DNA of 64,000 bases from Sphingomonas sp. BGYR3 (GTDB lineage Bacteria; Pseudomonadota; Alphaproteobacteria; Sphingomonadales; Sphingomonadaceae). Positions 18,230 to 27,510 of the stretch are shown in pieces; positions within the stretch are counted from its first letter, which is position 1, and every line of letters begins with the position of its first letter. The translations under genes and the position numbers were made by a program. Where the stretch lies: positions 1,488,001 to 1,552,000 of the forward strand of contig NZ_JANZNT010000001.1 of NCBI RefSeq assembly GCF_025153455.1, in the 5' to 3' direction. Under the pieces are notes generated by a model. The model worked only from the letters and a program-made list of their open reading frames with translations, had not been told where the DNA came from and searched no databases.

Positions 18230-18817
18230 ATGCGGACCGCCACCATTCAGCGCAAGACGAGCGAGACCAGCATCGACGTGACCGTCAACCTGGACGGCAC
18301 CGGTGCCTATCGCATCAGCACCGGCATTGGCTTTTTCGATCATATGCTCGAACAATTGTCGCGCCATTCGCTGATCGACCTTGATGTGACCACCGTCGGC
18401 GACCTGCATATCGACCAGCATCACACGGTCGAGGACACCGCGCTTGCCATCGGTCAGGCGGTGGCAGAGGCGCTGGGCGACAAGCGCGGTATCCGCCGGT
18501 ACGCCGATGCCTTGTCGCCGATGGACGAAACGCTGAGCCGCGTGGCCATCGACATTTCCGGCCGTCCCTGGCTGGTGTTCAAGACCGAGTTCACGCAAAA
18601 GCGGCTGGGCGAAATGGACACCGAAATGTTCGAACATTTCTTCCACAGCTTTGCCCAGACGGCGGGTGTCACGCTGCACATCGAAACGCTGTACGGTCAG
18701 AACAACCATCATATCGCCGAAAGCGTGTTCAAGGGGCTGGCCCGCGCCCTGCGCGGCGCGATCGAGATTGATCCGCGCAAGGCCGATGCGATCCCGTCGA
18801 CCAAGGGGGTGCTGTGA
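18230..18817 (+). CDS. hisB: Imidazoleglycerol-phosphate dehydratase
   Basis: Catalyses the seventh step (in order of reaction) of histidine synthesis, dehydrating imidazole glycerol phosphate, with two manganese ions. Metal-binding signatures are [28 protein letters not shown], and [17 protein letters not shown] start at ATG 18230 (195 residues, family length, [10 protein letters not shown] typical of the group); an ATG at 18197 would add eleven residues. This is the monofunctional enzyme without the phosphatase domain. It begins the operon hisB-yciI-hisH-hisA-hisF. Confidence 0.95.
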   Translation: MRTATIQRKTSETSIDVTVNLDGTGAYRISTGIGFFDHMLEQLSRHSLIDLDVTTVGDLHIDQHHTVEDTALAIGQAVAEALGDKRGIRRYADALSPMDETLSRVAIDISGRPWLVFKTEFTQKRLGEMDTEMFEHFFHSFAQTAGVTLHIETLYGQNNHHIAESVFKGLARALRGAIEIDPRKADAIPSTKGVL

Positions 18818-19101
18818 TGATCCTTGTCCTGCTCAGCTACAAGGTGCCGCTGGATCAGGTGGATGCCGTCCGCCCCGATCATGTCGATTTCCTGAAACAG
18901 GCGCTGGCCGATGGCCGCCTGCTCGCCGCCGGGCGTCAGAACCCGCCCACGGGCGGCGTGCTGATCGCGCGCGGCACGCTTGCCGAGGTTCAGGCATGGG
19001 CGATGAACGATCCCTATGTGGTCCGCGGCATTGCCGACCCGCAATTTGTCGAGATGACGACCAGCCTGGTCGCCCCGGGGCTGGAGGCGCTGCAATCGTG
19101 A
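18817..19101 (+). CDS. YciI-family small protein inside the his operon
   Basis: A 94-residue protein of the YciI superfamily (dimeric ferredoxin-like fold, putative enzyme with a conserved His-Asp pair). It shows VRPDHVDFLKQALADGRLLAAG, then GGVLIARGTLAEVQAWAMNDPYV, both family-like. The ATG overlaps the hisB stop (TGATG), and its own stop overlaps the GTG start of hisH, so it is firmly embedded in the operon. Its role in histidine synthesis is unknown. Confidence 0.85.
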   Translation: MILVLLSYKVPLDQVDAVRPDHVDFLKQALADGRLLAAGRQNPPTGGVLIARGTLAEVQAWAMNDPYVVRGIADPQFVEMTTSLVAPGLEALQS

Positions 19102-19700
19102 GCGTCGCGCTCATCGATTATGGCGCGGGCAATCTTCATTCGGTTCATAACGCGCTCCGGGCCGCTGGCGCGGACGACGTGATCGTCACTGCCGATGCCG
19201 ATGCGGTGCTGGGCGCCGACCGGATCGTGCTGCCCGGCGTGGGGGCGTTTCGCGCCTGCTGGGACGGGCTGGCCGCCCTGCCCGGCATGATCGAGGCGCT
19301 GGAGACGCGGGTGCTGCGCGGCGGCGCGCCGTTTCTGGGCGTGTGCGTGGGCATGCAGTTGATGGCGACGCGGGGACTGGAATTCGGCACCCATCCGGGC
19401 CTTGGCTGGATCGCGGGCGAGGTAGCGCCGCTGCCCGCCAGCGATGCGGTGCGCGTGCCGCACATGGGGTGGAACGATGTCGTCCCCACCCGTCCCCATC
19501 CGCTGATTCAGCCGGGCGAGGCGTATTTCCTGCACAGTTTCGCCTTTTCCGGCCACGATGTGCTGGCCACCACCGACCATGGCGGGCCGGTGACTGCCGC
19601 GATCGGGCGCGACAACCTGATCGGCGTCCAGTTCCACCCGGAAAAAAGCCAGCGTTACGGCATCGCCCTCATTGAAAGGTTCCTTGAATGGCGTCCCTGA
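19098..19700 (+). CDS. hisH: Imidazole glycerol phosphate synthase glutaminase subunit
   Basis: Class I glutamine amidotransferase that feeds ammonia to HisF. The oxyanion and P-loop-like strand LPGVGAF, the nucleophile cysteine in LGVCVGMQLM, and the catalytic His-Glu in GVQFHPEKS are present. The gene starts with GTG overlapping the YciI stop (GTGA) and its 3' end overlaps hisA by 13 nt. Length 200 residues, normal for HisH. Confidence 0.94.
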   Translation: MSVALIDYGAGNLHSVHNALRAAGADDVIVTADADAVLGADRIVLPGVGAFRACWDGLAALPGMIEALETRVLRGGAPFLGVCVGMQLMATRGLEFGTHPGLGWIAGEVAPLPASDAVRVPHMGWNDVVPTRPHPLIQPGEAYFLHSFAFSGHDVLATTDHGGPVTAAIGRDNLIGVQFHPEKSQRYGIALIERFLEWRP

Positions 19701-20422
19701 CCGTCTTTCCCGCCATTGACCTCAAGGGTGGACAGGTGGTGCGCCTGGCTGAAGGCGACATGGCCCGTGCCACCGTCTATGGCGACGATCCCGCCGCGCA
19801 GGCGCTGATCTTCGCCGATGCTGGCGCCGACTGGCTGCACATGGTCGATCTGGACGGCGCCTTTGCCGGACGGTCGGTCAATGGCGATGCGGTCGCCGCG
19901 GTCATCGCCGCCTTTCCGGGCAAGGTTCAGCTGGGCGGCGGCATCCGCACCGTGGAATCGGTCGAACGCTGGATCGGCCTCGGCGTCCAGCGCATCGTCA
20001 TCGGCACCGCGGCGCTGACCAATCCCGACCTGGTCCGCACCGCTGCCCGCGCCCATCCCGGCCGGGTGGTCGTGGGCGTCGATGCCCGCGACGGCATGGT
20101 CGCCACCCATGGCTGGGCCGATGTGTCGGACGTTTCCGTCACCGATCTTGCCCGCCGGTTCGAGGATGCGGGCGTCGCTGCCCTGCTGTTCACCGATGTC
20201 GGCCGCGACGGATTGCTCAAGGGGTGTAATGTCCATGCGACGGCGGCGCTGGCCCGCGCGGTCAGCATCCCGGTCATCGCATCGGGCGGGGTTGCGGGGA
20301 TCGAGGACATCCACGCCCTGAAACCCCATGTCGCCGAGGGGATCGAGGGCGTGATCACCGGCCGCGCGCTGTATGATGGCCGCCTGGACCTGGCCGAGGC
20401 AATCCGGGTCGCGCGCGGATGA
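19688..20422 (+). CDS. hisA: Phosphoribosylformimino-5-aminoimidazole carboxamide ribotide isomerase
   Basis: TIM-barrel isomerase of histidine biosynthesis (ProFAR to PRFAR). Catalytic aspartates lie in [14 protein letters not shown] near the N-terminus and in [13 protein letters not shown] in the second half; phosphate-binding loops are GGGIRT and SGGVAG. 244 residues, normal. Its start is inside the end of hisH and its stop overlaps the hisF start by 4 nt. Confidence 0.95.
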   Translation: MASLTVFPAIDLKGGQVVRLAEGDMARATVYGDDPAAQALIFADAGADWLHMVDLDGAFAGRSVNGDAVAAVIAAFPGKVQLGGGIRTVESVERWIGLGVQRIVIGTAALTNPDLVRTAARAHPGRVVVGVDARDGMVATHGWADVSDVSVTDLARRFEDAGVAALLFTDVGRDGLLKGCNVHATAALARAVSIPVIASGGVAGIEDIHALKPHVAEGIEGVITGRALYDGRLDLAEAIRVARG

Positions 20423-21192
20423 CCGTCCGCGCCCGCGTCATCCCCTGTCTCGACGTTGCCAATGGCCGGGTGGTCAAGGGCGTCAATTTCGTCGACCTGC
20501 GCGATGCGGGCGATCCGGTGGAGCAAGCGCGCGTCTATGATGCGGGCGGCGCGGACGAACTGTGCTTTCTCGATATCACCGCCAGTCACGAGGCGCGCGG
20601 CACCATCATCGACGTCGTGCGCCGGACGGCAGAGGTGTGCTTCATGCCCGTCACCGTCGGTGGCGGCGTCCGGTCGGCGGACGATGCGCGCGCGCTGCTG
20701 CTGGCCGGGGCGGACAAGGTGGCGGTCAACAGCGCCGCCGTCGCGCGGCCCGAAATCGTCGCCGATATCGCCGACCGATTCGGCAGCCAGTGCATCGTTG
20801 CCAGCATCGACGCGCGCCGATCCGGCGACCGCTGGGAAATCTTTACCCATGGCGGGCGGCGGGCCACCGGCATCGACGCGATGGACCATGCGCTGAACCT
20901 CGTCCGGCTGGGCGCGGGCGAACTGCTCGTCACCTCGATGGACCGGGACGGGACGCGCAGCGGCTATGACCTGCCCCTGATCCGCGCCATCGCCGATGCC
21001 GTCACCGTTCCGGTGGTTGCATCGGGCGGCGTGGGCGGGCTCGATGATCTGGTCGCCGGCATCCGGGACGGCCATGCCAGCGCCGTGCTGGCCGCCAGCA
21101 TCTTTCATTTTGGCGAAGCGACGATCGCCGACGCCCATGCCGCCCTGCGCAATGCCGGCATCCCGGCCCGCACGCCGATCGGAGTCGGTTGA
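20419..21192 (+). CDS. hisF: Imidazole glycerol phosphate synthase cyclase subunit
   Basis: TIM-barrel cyclase that uses ammonia from HisH to convert PRFAR to imidazole glycerol phosphate and AICAR. Catalytic aspartates are in [16 protein letters not shown] and [16 protein letters not shown]; phosphate-binding motifs are GGGVRS and [11 protein letters not shown]. 257 residues. hisE is not next but follows after two tiny genes. Confidence 0.95.
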   Translation: MTVRARVIPCLDVANGRVVKGVNFVDLRDAGDPVEQARVYDAGGADELCFLDITASHEARGTIIDVVRRTAEVCFMPVTVGGGVRSADDARALLLAGADKVAVNSAAVARPEIVADIADRFGSQCIVASIDARRSGDRWEIFTHGGRRATGIDAMDHALNLVRLGAGELLVTSMDRDGTRSGYDLPLIRAIADAVTVPVVASGGVGGLDDLVAGIRDGHASAVLAASIFHFGEATIADAHAALRNAGIPARTPIGVG

Positions 21193-21199
21193 TTTGACA

Positions 21200-21207
21200 T
21201 TAACCAT
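21200..21207 (+). promoter_or_regulatory. TTAACCAT motif (CtrA half-site-like)
   Basis: TTAACCAT lies just after hisF, about 115 nt before the PEP-CTERM gene start. It matches the Caulobacter CtrA half-site. It also forms the left arm of a larger dyad with GGTTAA (about 21229-21234) around a GC-alternating centre. An 8-base match can arise by chance. Confidence 0.25.
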
Positions 21208-21321
21208 GCGCGCCGCGCGCGGGTTAAGCATCATCGGCCCGCGTTCCCGCTGAATCGCGATCGCGGCGCGCGCCTTGCTTGGATGGTCGGACCAACGGTT
21301 TCACCATGTCGAAACGGGGCC

Positions 21322-21534
21322 ATGTCCGTCCGATTGCTCGCTCCCCTTGCCGCCGCCGCCCTGCTGATCGGGCTTGCGGGCACCGGCATCGCCGCTGATC
21401 CGGCGCGCCCGGCCACTGGCGGGGGGCGGCCAGCCATTGCCATTCCGGAACCGGAGCTGCTTGTCCTGTTCGCGCTTGGCGTGGTCGGCCTTGCCGCCGG
21501 ACGCCGCCTTGCCCGCCGGCGGGGCGGCAATTAA
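21322..21534 (+). CDS. Minimal PEP-CTERM protein
   Basis: A 70-residue protein made of a signal peptide (about 1-22, ending in TGIAA), a 15-residue Pro/Gly linker, then a textbook PEP-CTERM sorting tail: [10 protein letters not shown], a hydrophobic helix, and GRRLARRR. Such tails are cut and anchored by exosortase in exopolysaccharide-producing bacteria. Here almost nothing would be left between the two processed ends. I start at ATG 21322 behind GGGG; it lies between hisF and hisE on the same strand. Function unknown. Confidence 0.78.
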   Translation: MSVRLLAPLAAAALLIGLAGTGIAADPARPATGGGRPAIAIPEPELLVLFALGVVGLAAGRRLARRRGGN

Positions 21535-21570
21535 CGCTTTGTTGCGGGCACCGCGTTACCGTCCCTGCCC

Positions 21571-21750
21571 ATGATCCGCTGGCCGATCCTGCCCCTGTTC
21601 CCGCTGCTGATCGCCGCCCGCGCCCATTCGGGCGAGGTGGTGCGCGACGGGTTCGAACTGGCCGATGCCGTGATGTTCGGAGTCGTGGCCGTCGGCATCC
21701 TGATCGCGCGGCGGGCGCTGCGCAGCCGGTTCGCGCGGCGAAAGGATTGA
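21571..21750 (+). CDS. Hypothetical small membrane protein, possible relative of the PEP-CTERM protein
   Basis: A 59-residue open frame: a hydrophobic signal-like start ([20 protein letters not shown]), a short polar piece ([13 protein letters not shown]), a second hydrophobic helix ([13 protein letters not shown]) and an Arg-rich end ([13 protein letters not shown]). The layout copies the preceding PEP-CTERM protein, but the PEP tripeptide is absent. It lies 36 nt after that gene and 32 nt before hisE. No strong Shine-Dalgarno sequence is seen, so translation is likely but not certain. Confidence 0.6.
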   Translation: MIRWPILPLFPLLIAARAHSGEVVRDGFELADAVMFGVVAVGILIARRALRSRFARRKD

Positions 21751-21782
21751 CACACAGGCCCTTGCCGACAATGCCGGGGGCC

Positions 21783-22103
21783 ATGACCGCTGATCCGCTC
21801 GACGCCCTGGAACTCACCATCCGCGCCCGGCTGGGTGCTGATCCCGACACCTCCTATGTCGCGCGCCTGCACAGCAAGGGGCGGGCAAAGATCGCGCAGA
21901 AACTGGGCGAAGAGGCGGTGGAAACCGTCATCGCCGCGCTGGACGGCGACCGCGCGGCACTGACCGCAGAGGCAGCGGACCTGATGTTCCACCTCATCGT
22001 CCTTCTGGCCGAAAGCGGCGTCTCCCTGGCCGATGTCCGCGCCGAACTCGCCCGGCGCGAAGGCGTGTCGGGCCTTGCCGAAAAAGCCGCCCGGACGGAG
22101 TAG
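21783..22103 (+). CDS. hisE: Phosphoribosyl-ATP pyrophosphatase
   Basis: Hydrolyses phosphoribosyl-ATP to phosphoribosyl-AMP, step two of histidine synthesis. The all-alpha MazG-like fold shows [30 protein letters not shown] followed by [13 protein letters not shown], the metal-binding EExxE and ExxD-type motifs. 106 residues, monofunctional (no HisI domain). It starts at ATG 21783 and is followed by the HIT gene after 4 nt. Confidence 0.94.
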   Translation: MTADPLDALELTIRARLGADPDTSYVARLHSKGRAKIAQKLGEEAVETVIAALDGDRAALTAEAADLMFHLIVLLAESGVSLADVRAELARREGVSGLAEKAARTE

Positions 22104-22107
22104 CGCC

Positions 22108-22485
22108 ATGCCGATCGATGCCACCCTGCCCTATGACGACACCAACATCTTTGCCCGCATCCTGCGCGGCGAAATCCCGTCGAACCGGGTGTATGAGGAT
22201 GACTGGGCCGTCGCATTCCACGACATCGCGCCGCAGGCGCCGGTCCACGTCCTGGTCATCCCGCGCGGCGCCTATGTCAGCTGGGACGATTTCAGCGCGC
22301 GGGGCAGCGAGGCAGAGATTGCGGGCTTCATCCGCGCCGTCGGCACGGTCGCCCGGCAACTGGGCCTGGTCGAGCCGGGCTATCGCCTGCTGGCCAATGT
22401 CGGCGGCCATGGCGGACAGGAAGTGCCCCATCTTCACGTCCACCTGTTCGGCGGCACGCCGCTGGGCCCGATGCTGCTGCGCTGA
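22108..22485 (+). CDS. HIT-family nucleotide hydrolase (HINT-like)
   Basis: Histidine-triad protein, a nucleoside phosphoramidase or hydrolase of HINT type. The motif HLHVHLFGG supplies the triad histidines, and N-terminal FARILRGEIPSNRVYEDDWAVAFHDI is characteristic. 125 residues, start ATG with GGAG 8 nt upstream. It is the last gene of the his transcript, a common hisE-HIT pairing in alphaproteobacteria. Confidence 0.92.
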   Translation: MPIDATLPYDDTNIFARILRGEIPSNRVYEDDWAVAFHDIAPQAPVHVLVIPRGAYVSWDDFSARGSEAEIAGFIRAVGTVARQLGLVEPGYRLLANVGGHGGQEVPHLHVHLFGGTPLGPMLLR

Positions 22486-22587
22486 ACCGCGCGATTGGGG
22501 ATTGCACGCGGGCGATTAGCGACTAGGCTCCGCCGCAATCGGAAGTTCCGGGGGTTGCGACCACCCGGCAAAGGGGAAAAACCGTTC

Positions 22588-24156
22588 ATGATTTTTGGGC
22601 GTATCAAGCCACTCGACGCCATCCTGGCGACCGCAGAAAAGAAATCGCTCACTCGTTCGCTCGGTGCTTTTCAGCTGACCATGCTGGGTATCGGCGCGGT
22701 CATTGGCACCGGCATCTTCGTGCTCACCGCCGAAGCGGCTCAAAAGGCCGGGCCGGCGATGATGTGGAGCTTCGTGATCGCTGGTCTGGTCTGCGCCTTT
22801 GCAGCCCTGTGTTACGCAGAAATGGCATCGATGGTGCCGGTTTCCGGCTCTGCCTACACCTACAGCTATGCGGTCATGGGCGAACTGATCGCATGGATGG
22901 TCGGCTGGGCGCTGATCCTTGAATATGCGGTTGCCGCAGGCGCGGTGTCCGTCGGCTGGTCGGGATATGTCATCGGCCTGATCGAGGCGAGTTTCGGCAT
23001 GGACATCCCCGATGCGCTTGTCCTTGGGCCGTTCGACGGCGGCCTGATCAATCTGCCCGCAATGGCGATCGCAGGCCTGGTGACTTGGCTGCTGGTCGTG
23101 GGCACCAAGGAAAGCGCCACCGTCAACGCGATCCTGGTTGCGATCAAGGTGTCGGCGCTGACGCTGTTCATCGTCCTCGCCGTTCCGGTGATGAACATGG
23201 ACCAGTTCAGCCCGTTCGCACCGACCGGATTCGTCGGCATCTCTGCGGCGGCTGCGTCGATCTTCTTCGCCTATGTCGGATTTGACGCGGTTTCGACCGC
23301 AGCAGAGGAAACCAAGAACCCGCAGCGGAACATGCCGATCGGCCTGATCGGTTCGCTGCTGATCTGCACCGTCTTCTACATGCTCGTCGCCGCCGGCGTG
23401 ATCGGTGCCCCGGGCCTGTCGAGCCAGCCCGTGGTCGACGCCGCAGGTGGTGTGCTCGAACCCGGCAGCCGCGAACTGGCCGCGCAATGCGCCGCTCGCG
23501 CTGCTGAAGGGTTCAAGGACGTCGTCTGTTCCAAGGAAGCACTGGCCTTCACGCTGCGTGAAATCGGCTGGCCGCAGATCGGCAATCTGCTTGGCCTCGC
23601 CGCTGGCCTCGCCCTGCCCTCGGTCATCCTGATGATGATGTTCGGCCAGACGCGCATCTTCTTCGTGATGAGCCGCGACGGCCTGTTGCCCAAGGCGTTC
23701 TCAAAGATTCACCCGACCTACAACACGCCGCACGTCATCACGGTGATCACGGGTGTGTTCGTCGCGCTGTTCGCCGCCTTCTTCCCGGTGGGTCAGCTGG
23801 CCAACATCTCCAACTCCGGCACCCTGTTCGCTTTCGCCGCCGTGGCGATCGCCGTCATGGTCATCCGCCGCAAGGACCCGACCCGCCACCGTCCGTTCCG
23901 TACGCCGGCCGTCTTCGTGACTGCCCCGATCGCGGTCCTTGGATGCATCTATCTGTTCATCAGCCTGGATCAGAAGAGCATCTATCTGTTCCTGGGCTGG
24001 GCGGCGATCGGCCTGCTGGTCTATTTCGGCTACAGCCGCTCGCGCAGCCATGTCGGACAGGGTGTCGTCGACGTGCCCGAGGACGACACGGACGTCCCGC
24101 CGCAGCCGGTGCCGCCATTGCCGGGGGCACCGACGCCCGGCGGCAAGCAGGCGTAA
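22588..24156 (+). CDS. APC-superfamily amino acid permease
   Basis: Inner-membrane amino acid transporter of the cationic-amino-acid-transporter-like branch. The first helix carries the substrate-binding GIGAVIGTGIFVLT, and there is the family's TFFAYVGFDA-like segment (SIFFAYVGFDAVSTAAEETKNP). About twelve membrane segments fit the 522 residues. A loop of about 70 residues before helix 8 contains several cysteines (QCAARA, VCSKEA). The C-terminus is a proline-rich tail. A strong bidirectional terminator follows. Substrate not deducible. Confidence 0.9.
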   Translation: MIFGRIKPLDAILATAEKKSLTRSLGAFQLTMLGIGAVIGTGIFVLTAEAAQKAGPAMMWSFVIAGLVCAFAALCYAEMASMVPVSGSAYTYSYAVMGELIAWMVGWALILEYAVAAGAVSVGWSGYVIGLIEASFGMDIPDALVLGPFDGGLINLPAMAIAGLVTWLLVVGTKESATVNAILVAIKVSALTLFIVLAVPVMNMDQFSPFAPTGFVGISAAAASIFFAYVGFDAVSTAAEETKNPQRNMPIGLIGSLLICTVFYMLVAAGVIGAPGLSSQPVVDAAGGVLEPGSRELAAQCAARAAEGFKDVVCSKEALAFTLREIGWPQIGNLLGLAAGLALPSVILMMMFGQTRIFFVMSRDGLLPKAFSKIHPTYNTPHVITVITGVFVALFAAFFPVGQLANISNSGTLFAFAAVAIAVMVIRRKDPTRHRPFRTPAVFVTAPIAVLGCIYLFISLDQKSIYLFLGWAAIGLLVYFGYSRSRSHVGQGVVDVPEDDTDVPPQPVPPLPGAPTPGGKQA

Positions 24157-24162
24157 CCGACC

Positions 24163-24202
24163 AAAAAAAGGGGCCGGAGGAACGATCCTCCGGCCCCTTT
24201 TT
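24163..24202. terminator. Strong bidirectional intrinsic terminator
   Basis: Perfect 11-bp stem GGGGCCGGAGG / CCTCCGGCCCC with a 6-nt loop (24181-24186), flanked by seven As on the left and five Ts on the right. It works on paper in both directions and sits between the convergent permease and sugar-kinase genes. Confidence 0.93.
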
Positions 24203-24224
24203 CCTTGTCCGGCGAAGCGGCGGT

Positions 24225-25223
24225 TCAGCCCAGCTTCTGTGCCACCAGCGCCTTCAGGTCCGCCTCGGGCCGCGCGCCATAATGGCTGATGATCTCCGCC
24301 GCGCAGATTGCGCCAAGGCGCAGCGAGGCATCCAGGCCCAGGCCCTGTGCCTGACCATGCAGGAAGCCCGCGGCGAACAGATCGCCCGCGCCCGTCGTGT
24401 CCACCACCCGCTCGATCGGCTCTGCCGGCACGGCCACCTTGGCCCCGCCCGACACCGCGATCGCGCCCTTTTCGCTGCGCGTGACGACCAGCGTTTCGAC
24501 CTCGGCCGAAACCTTGGCCACCGCCGCATCGAAATCCTCGGTCTGGGCCAGCGCCAGCAGCTCGTTTTCGTTGGCGAACAGGATGTCGACCATCCCCTCG
24601 CTCAACAAGGTGCGGAAATCGTCGCCATGGCGGCTGATGCAGAACACGTCGGACAGGGTGAACGCGACCTTTCGCCCCGCCCCCTTCGCGACATCGATGG
24701 CGGCGCGCATCGCCGCGCGCGGCTCTTCGGGATCCCACAGATAGCCTTCGAGATACAGGATCGCGGAATCGGCGATGACCGCGCGGTCCAGCGCCGCCTC
24801 GGGCAGGAACTGCGACGCGCCAAGGAACGTGTTCATCGTGCGCTGGCCGTCCGGCGTCACAAAGATCAGGCAGCGCGCCGTGCTCGGCTCGCCGGGGCGC
24901 ACGGGCGTGTCGTAATGGATGCCGACCGACCGGATGTCATGGGCAAACACCTTGCCCAGCTGGTCGTCCGCCACCTGGCCGATGAACGCGCACGAATCGC
25001 CCAGTGCCGCCATCGCCGCGATGGTGTTGGCCGCCGATCCGCCGGAAACCTCGCGCCCCGGGCCCATCTTGTCGTACAGCGCATCGGCCTCTTCGGGGGA
25101 AAAGATCAGCTGCATCGACCCCTTGGTCATGCCCTGTTCGACGATGAACGCATCATCGGCCTGGGCCAGGATGTCGACGATGGCGTTGCCGATGGCGACG
25201 ATATGGAAACGGGGTTCGCTCAA
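24225..25223 (-). CDS. PfkB-family sugar kinase, adenosine kinase type
   Basis: Ribokinase-family kinase resembling bacterial adenosine kinase (332 residues). Signatures are VSGGSAANTIAAMAALG near the substrate site and the ATP/anion-hole motif DTTGAGDLFAAGFLHG with the catalytic aspartate. I place the start at TTG 25223: GGAG lies 6 nt upstream, the residues after it (SEPRFHIVAIGNAIVDI) begin the first beta strand, and no nearby ATG exists in frame. It is likely a purine nucleoside salvage enzyme; substrate is inferred from family resemblance. Confidence 0.88.
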   Translation of the reverse strand: MSEPRFHIVAIGNAIVDILAQADDAFIVEQGMTKGSMQLIFSPEEADALYDKMGPGREVSGGSAANTIAAMAALGDSCAFIGQVADDQLGKVFAHDIRSVGIHYDTPVRPGEPSTARCLIFVTPDGQRTMNTFLGASQFLPEAALDRAVIADSAILYLEGYLWDPEEPRAAMRAAIDVAKGAGRKVAFTLSDVFCISRHGDDFRTLLSEGMVDILFANENELLALAQTEDFDAAVAKVSAEVETLVVTRSEKGAIAVSGGAKVAVPAEPIERVVDTTGAGDLFAAGFLHGQAQGLGLDASLRLGAICAAEIISHYGARPEADLKALVAQKLG

Positions 25224-25331
25224 GTTGGGCTCCGTAATCAGGAAAAAGGCGTTGTCCGCGCGCCTATCCTTGCCGCCCGTCCGGCGCAACCGCGTTGACG
25301 GCGTGCGTGCGCGGGGCCAATCCCCTGTTCC

Positions 25332-26015
25332 ATGTTGCGCGCCCTTGCCCTGTCCCTGGCCCAGCTTGGCGACCGGCCGATCCTGAAGCTGTTTCTGGGG
25401 TCGCTGGCGGTCACGCTGGTCCTGCTCGCCCTGATCGGGGCTGGCCTTGTCTGGGGCACGCAGGCGGTGCTGGTCGACGGGCTGGCGCTTGACGAACGCT
25501 GGGGCACGCTGGGCGCGGTTGCCGCCGCCCTGCTCTCGATCCTTGGCGCATGGCTGTTGTTCCGCGCGGTTGCCATTGCGGTCATCGGCCTGTTCGCGGA
25601 CGGGGTGGTAGAGGCGGTGGAGGCGCGGCATTACCCGGCCCGGCGCGACCGCGCGGTGCCAGTGCCGCTGGCCAGGTCACTGCGCATGGCGCTTGGATCG
25701 GCCGGGCGGGCGGTGGCGGTCAACCTGTTGCTGGTGCCGCCCTATCTGTTCCTGCTCGTCACCGGCGTCGGCACGGCGGCGCTGTTCTTCATTGCCAATG
25801 CCTGGCTGCTTGGCCGCGACCTGGGCGACATGGTTGCTGCCCGCCACATGGACGATGCCGCGATGCGCGACTGGCGGCGGCGTACCCGCGGATCGCGCAT
25901 GGTGCTGGGCGCGATCGGCACCGCCATCCTGATCGTGCCGGTCGCCGGACTGTTCGGCCCGATCCTGGGCGCGGCGATGGCGACGCACCTGTTTCACATG
26001 AGGGAAAGCCAATGA
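25332..26015 (+). CDS. EI24 domain-containing membrane protein (CysZ-like)
   Basis: A 227-residue inner-membrane protein with the EI24/CysZ arrangement: several hydrophobic helices, the internal FLLVTGVGTAALFFIANAWLLGRDLGDM region, and MVLGAIGTAILIVPVAGLFGPILGAAMATHLFH at the C-terminus. CysZ proteins carry sulfate, but many EI24 members have no assigned function, so only the fold is claimed. Its stop overlaps the next gene's start (ATGA). Confidence 0.82.
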   Translation: MLRALALSLAQLGDRPILKLFLGSLAVTLVLLALIGAGLVWGTQAVLVDGLALDERWGTLGAVAAALLSILGAWLLFRAVAIAVIGLFADGVVEAVEARHYPARRDRAVPVPLARSLRMALGSAGRAVAVNLLLVPPYLFLLVTGVGTAALFFIANAWLLGRDLGDMVAARHMDDAAMRDWRRRTRGSRMVLGAIGTAILIVPVAGLFGPILGAAMATHLFHMRESQ

Positions 26016-26407
26016 CCCCTGTTTCGCGTCTCGTCCCCATCTTGCCGGCGGCGCTCGCCCTTGCCGCCTGTGGCGGGGCGACCGGCCCCCGCCCGGCAAC
26101 CGTCAGCACCGCACCCATGCGCCCCGTGCCGCCGCGCGTCGTTGCGCCCGGCATGACGCAGGTGATCGGGGCAGAGGAGCGCGCGCTGCTCGCCGTGCTG
26201 GGCCGGCCGGATGCCGAAATGACGGAGGGTGCGGGGCGCAAGCTGCAATTCGCCAGCCCGATCTGCGTGCTCGACGCCTATCTTTACGCCCCGCGCGATG
26301 GCGCCGCCCCGGTCGTCACCCATGTCGACACGCGCCAGCGCACCGGCGCGCCGATCGATCAGGCCAGCTGCGTCGCCGCCCTTACCCGGCGCAGCGGGGG
26401 GAAGTAA
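26012..26407 (+). CDS. Hypothetical lipoprotein
   Basis: A 131-residue protein with a lipoprotein signal (LPAALALAAC, Cys20), a Pro-rich linker, and a small domain containing GAEERALLAVLGRPDAEMTEGAGRKLQFASPICVLDAYLY. The last part resembles SmpA/OmlA-like folds in layout (short, C-terminal cysteines), but I cannot name a family. It is translationally coupled to the EI24 gene by a 4-nt overlap. Confidence 0.75.
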   Translation: MTPVSRLVPILPAALALAACGGATGPRPATVSTAPMRPVPPRVVAPGMTQVIGAEERALLAVLGRPDAEMTEGAGRKLQFASPICVLDAYLYAPRDGAAPVVTHVDTRQRTGAPIDQASCVAALTRRSGGK

Positions 26408-26411
26408 CCGC

Positions 26412-27452
26412 TCAGCCCAGCCGCGCCAGGGCCCAGCGGGCGGCCTCTGCCACCACCGGATCGGGGTCGCCGGTCAGTGCCGCCACTTGTGGCCGCAACG
26501 CCGCATCGCCGCCATTGCCCGCCGCGATCAGGCAGTTGCGCACCATCCGGTTCCGCCCGATCCGCTTGATCGGGCTGCCGGCAAAGCGCGCGCGAAATCC
26601 CGCATCGTCCAGCGCCAGCAGCTCGGCCAGACCCGGCGCTGCCATCCCCTCGCGCGCGGCAAAGGCGATGTTGGCGCGCGCGGCATCGGCAAACTTGTTC
26701 CACGGACACACCGCCAGGCAATCGTCACAGCCATAGATGCGGTTGCCCATCCCCGCGCGCAGATCCTCCGGAATCGGGCCCTTATGCTCGATGGTCAGGT
26801 AACTGACGCAGCGCCGCGCATCGACGGTATAGGGCGCGGGAAACGCATCAGTGGGGCAGGCGCGCTGGCACGCATCGCACGATCCGCACCGGTCGCGCCC
26901 CGGCGCATCGGGGGCAAGGTCCAGCGTGGTATAAATCGCGCCCAGGAACAGCCAGCTGCCATGCGTGCGGCTGACCAGGTTGCTGTGCTTGCCCTGCCAG
27001 CCAAGGCCCGCCGCCTCGGCCAGCGGCTTTTCCATCACCGGCGCGGTGTCGACAAAGACTTTGAGGTCGCAGCCTGCCTCCGCCGCCAGCCACCGGCCCA
27101 GCGCCTTCAGCGCGCGCTTGACCACATCGTGATAATCCTTGCCCTGCGCATAGACGCTGATCCGCCCCATATCGGCGCGGTCCGCCATCGCCAGCGGGTC
27201 GACATCGGGGGCATAACTCATGCCCAGCGCGATCACCGACCGCACTTCGGGCCACAATCCGCGCGGGCTGGCCCGCTGCGCCGCGCGCTCCTCCATCCAG
27301 ATCATGGTGCCGTGCCGCCCCTCGGCCAGCCACTGGCGCAGCCGCTCGCCCGCATGCGGCGCGGCATCCGCACGCGCGATTCCGCACGCCGCAAAGCCAA
27401 GCTCGGCGGCCTTTTCCCGGATACGGTCTTCAAGTGCCTTGTGCGGCTGCAT
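26412..27452 (-). CDS. queG: Epoxyqueuosine reductase
   Basis: Cobalamin-dependent iron-sulfur enzyme making queuosine in tRNA from epoxyqueuosine. The two 4Fe-4S clusters are bound by [12 protein letters not shown] and [15 protein letters not shown]. The N-terminal Cbl-binding domain contains [15 protein letters not shown] and [18 protein letters not shown]-terminal HEAT-like repeats end with [20 protein letters not shown] immediately precedes the chosen ATG (27452). 346 residues, normal for QueG. Confidence 0.95.
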   Translation of the reverse strand: MQPHKALEDRIREKAAELGFAACGIARADAAPHAGERLRQWLAEGRHGTMIWMEERAAQRASPRGLWPEVRSVIALGMSYAPDVDPLAMADRADMGRISVYAQGKDYHDVVKRALKALGRWLAAEAGCDLKVFVDTAPVMEKPLAEAAGLGWQGKHSNLVSRTHGSWLFLGAIYTTLDLAPDAPGRDRCGSCDACQRACPTDAFPAPYTVDARRCVSYLTIEHKGPIPEDLRAGMGNRIYGCDDCLAVCPWNKFADAARANIAFAAREGMAAPGLAELLALDDAGFRARFAGSPIKRIGRNRMVRNCLIAAGNGGDAALRPQVAALTGDPDPVVAEAARWALARLG

Positions 27453-27510
27453 CACTGCGCGCTAGCACAGGGGCAGAAAATTGCGAGCACCCCCGCCGGA
27501 CGGAGAGATT

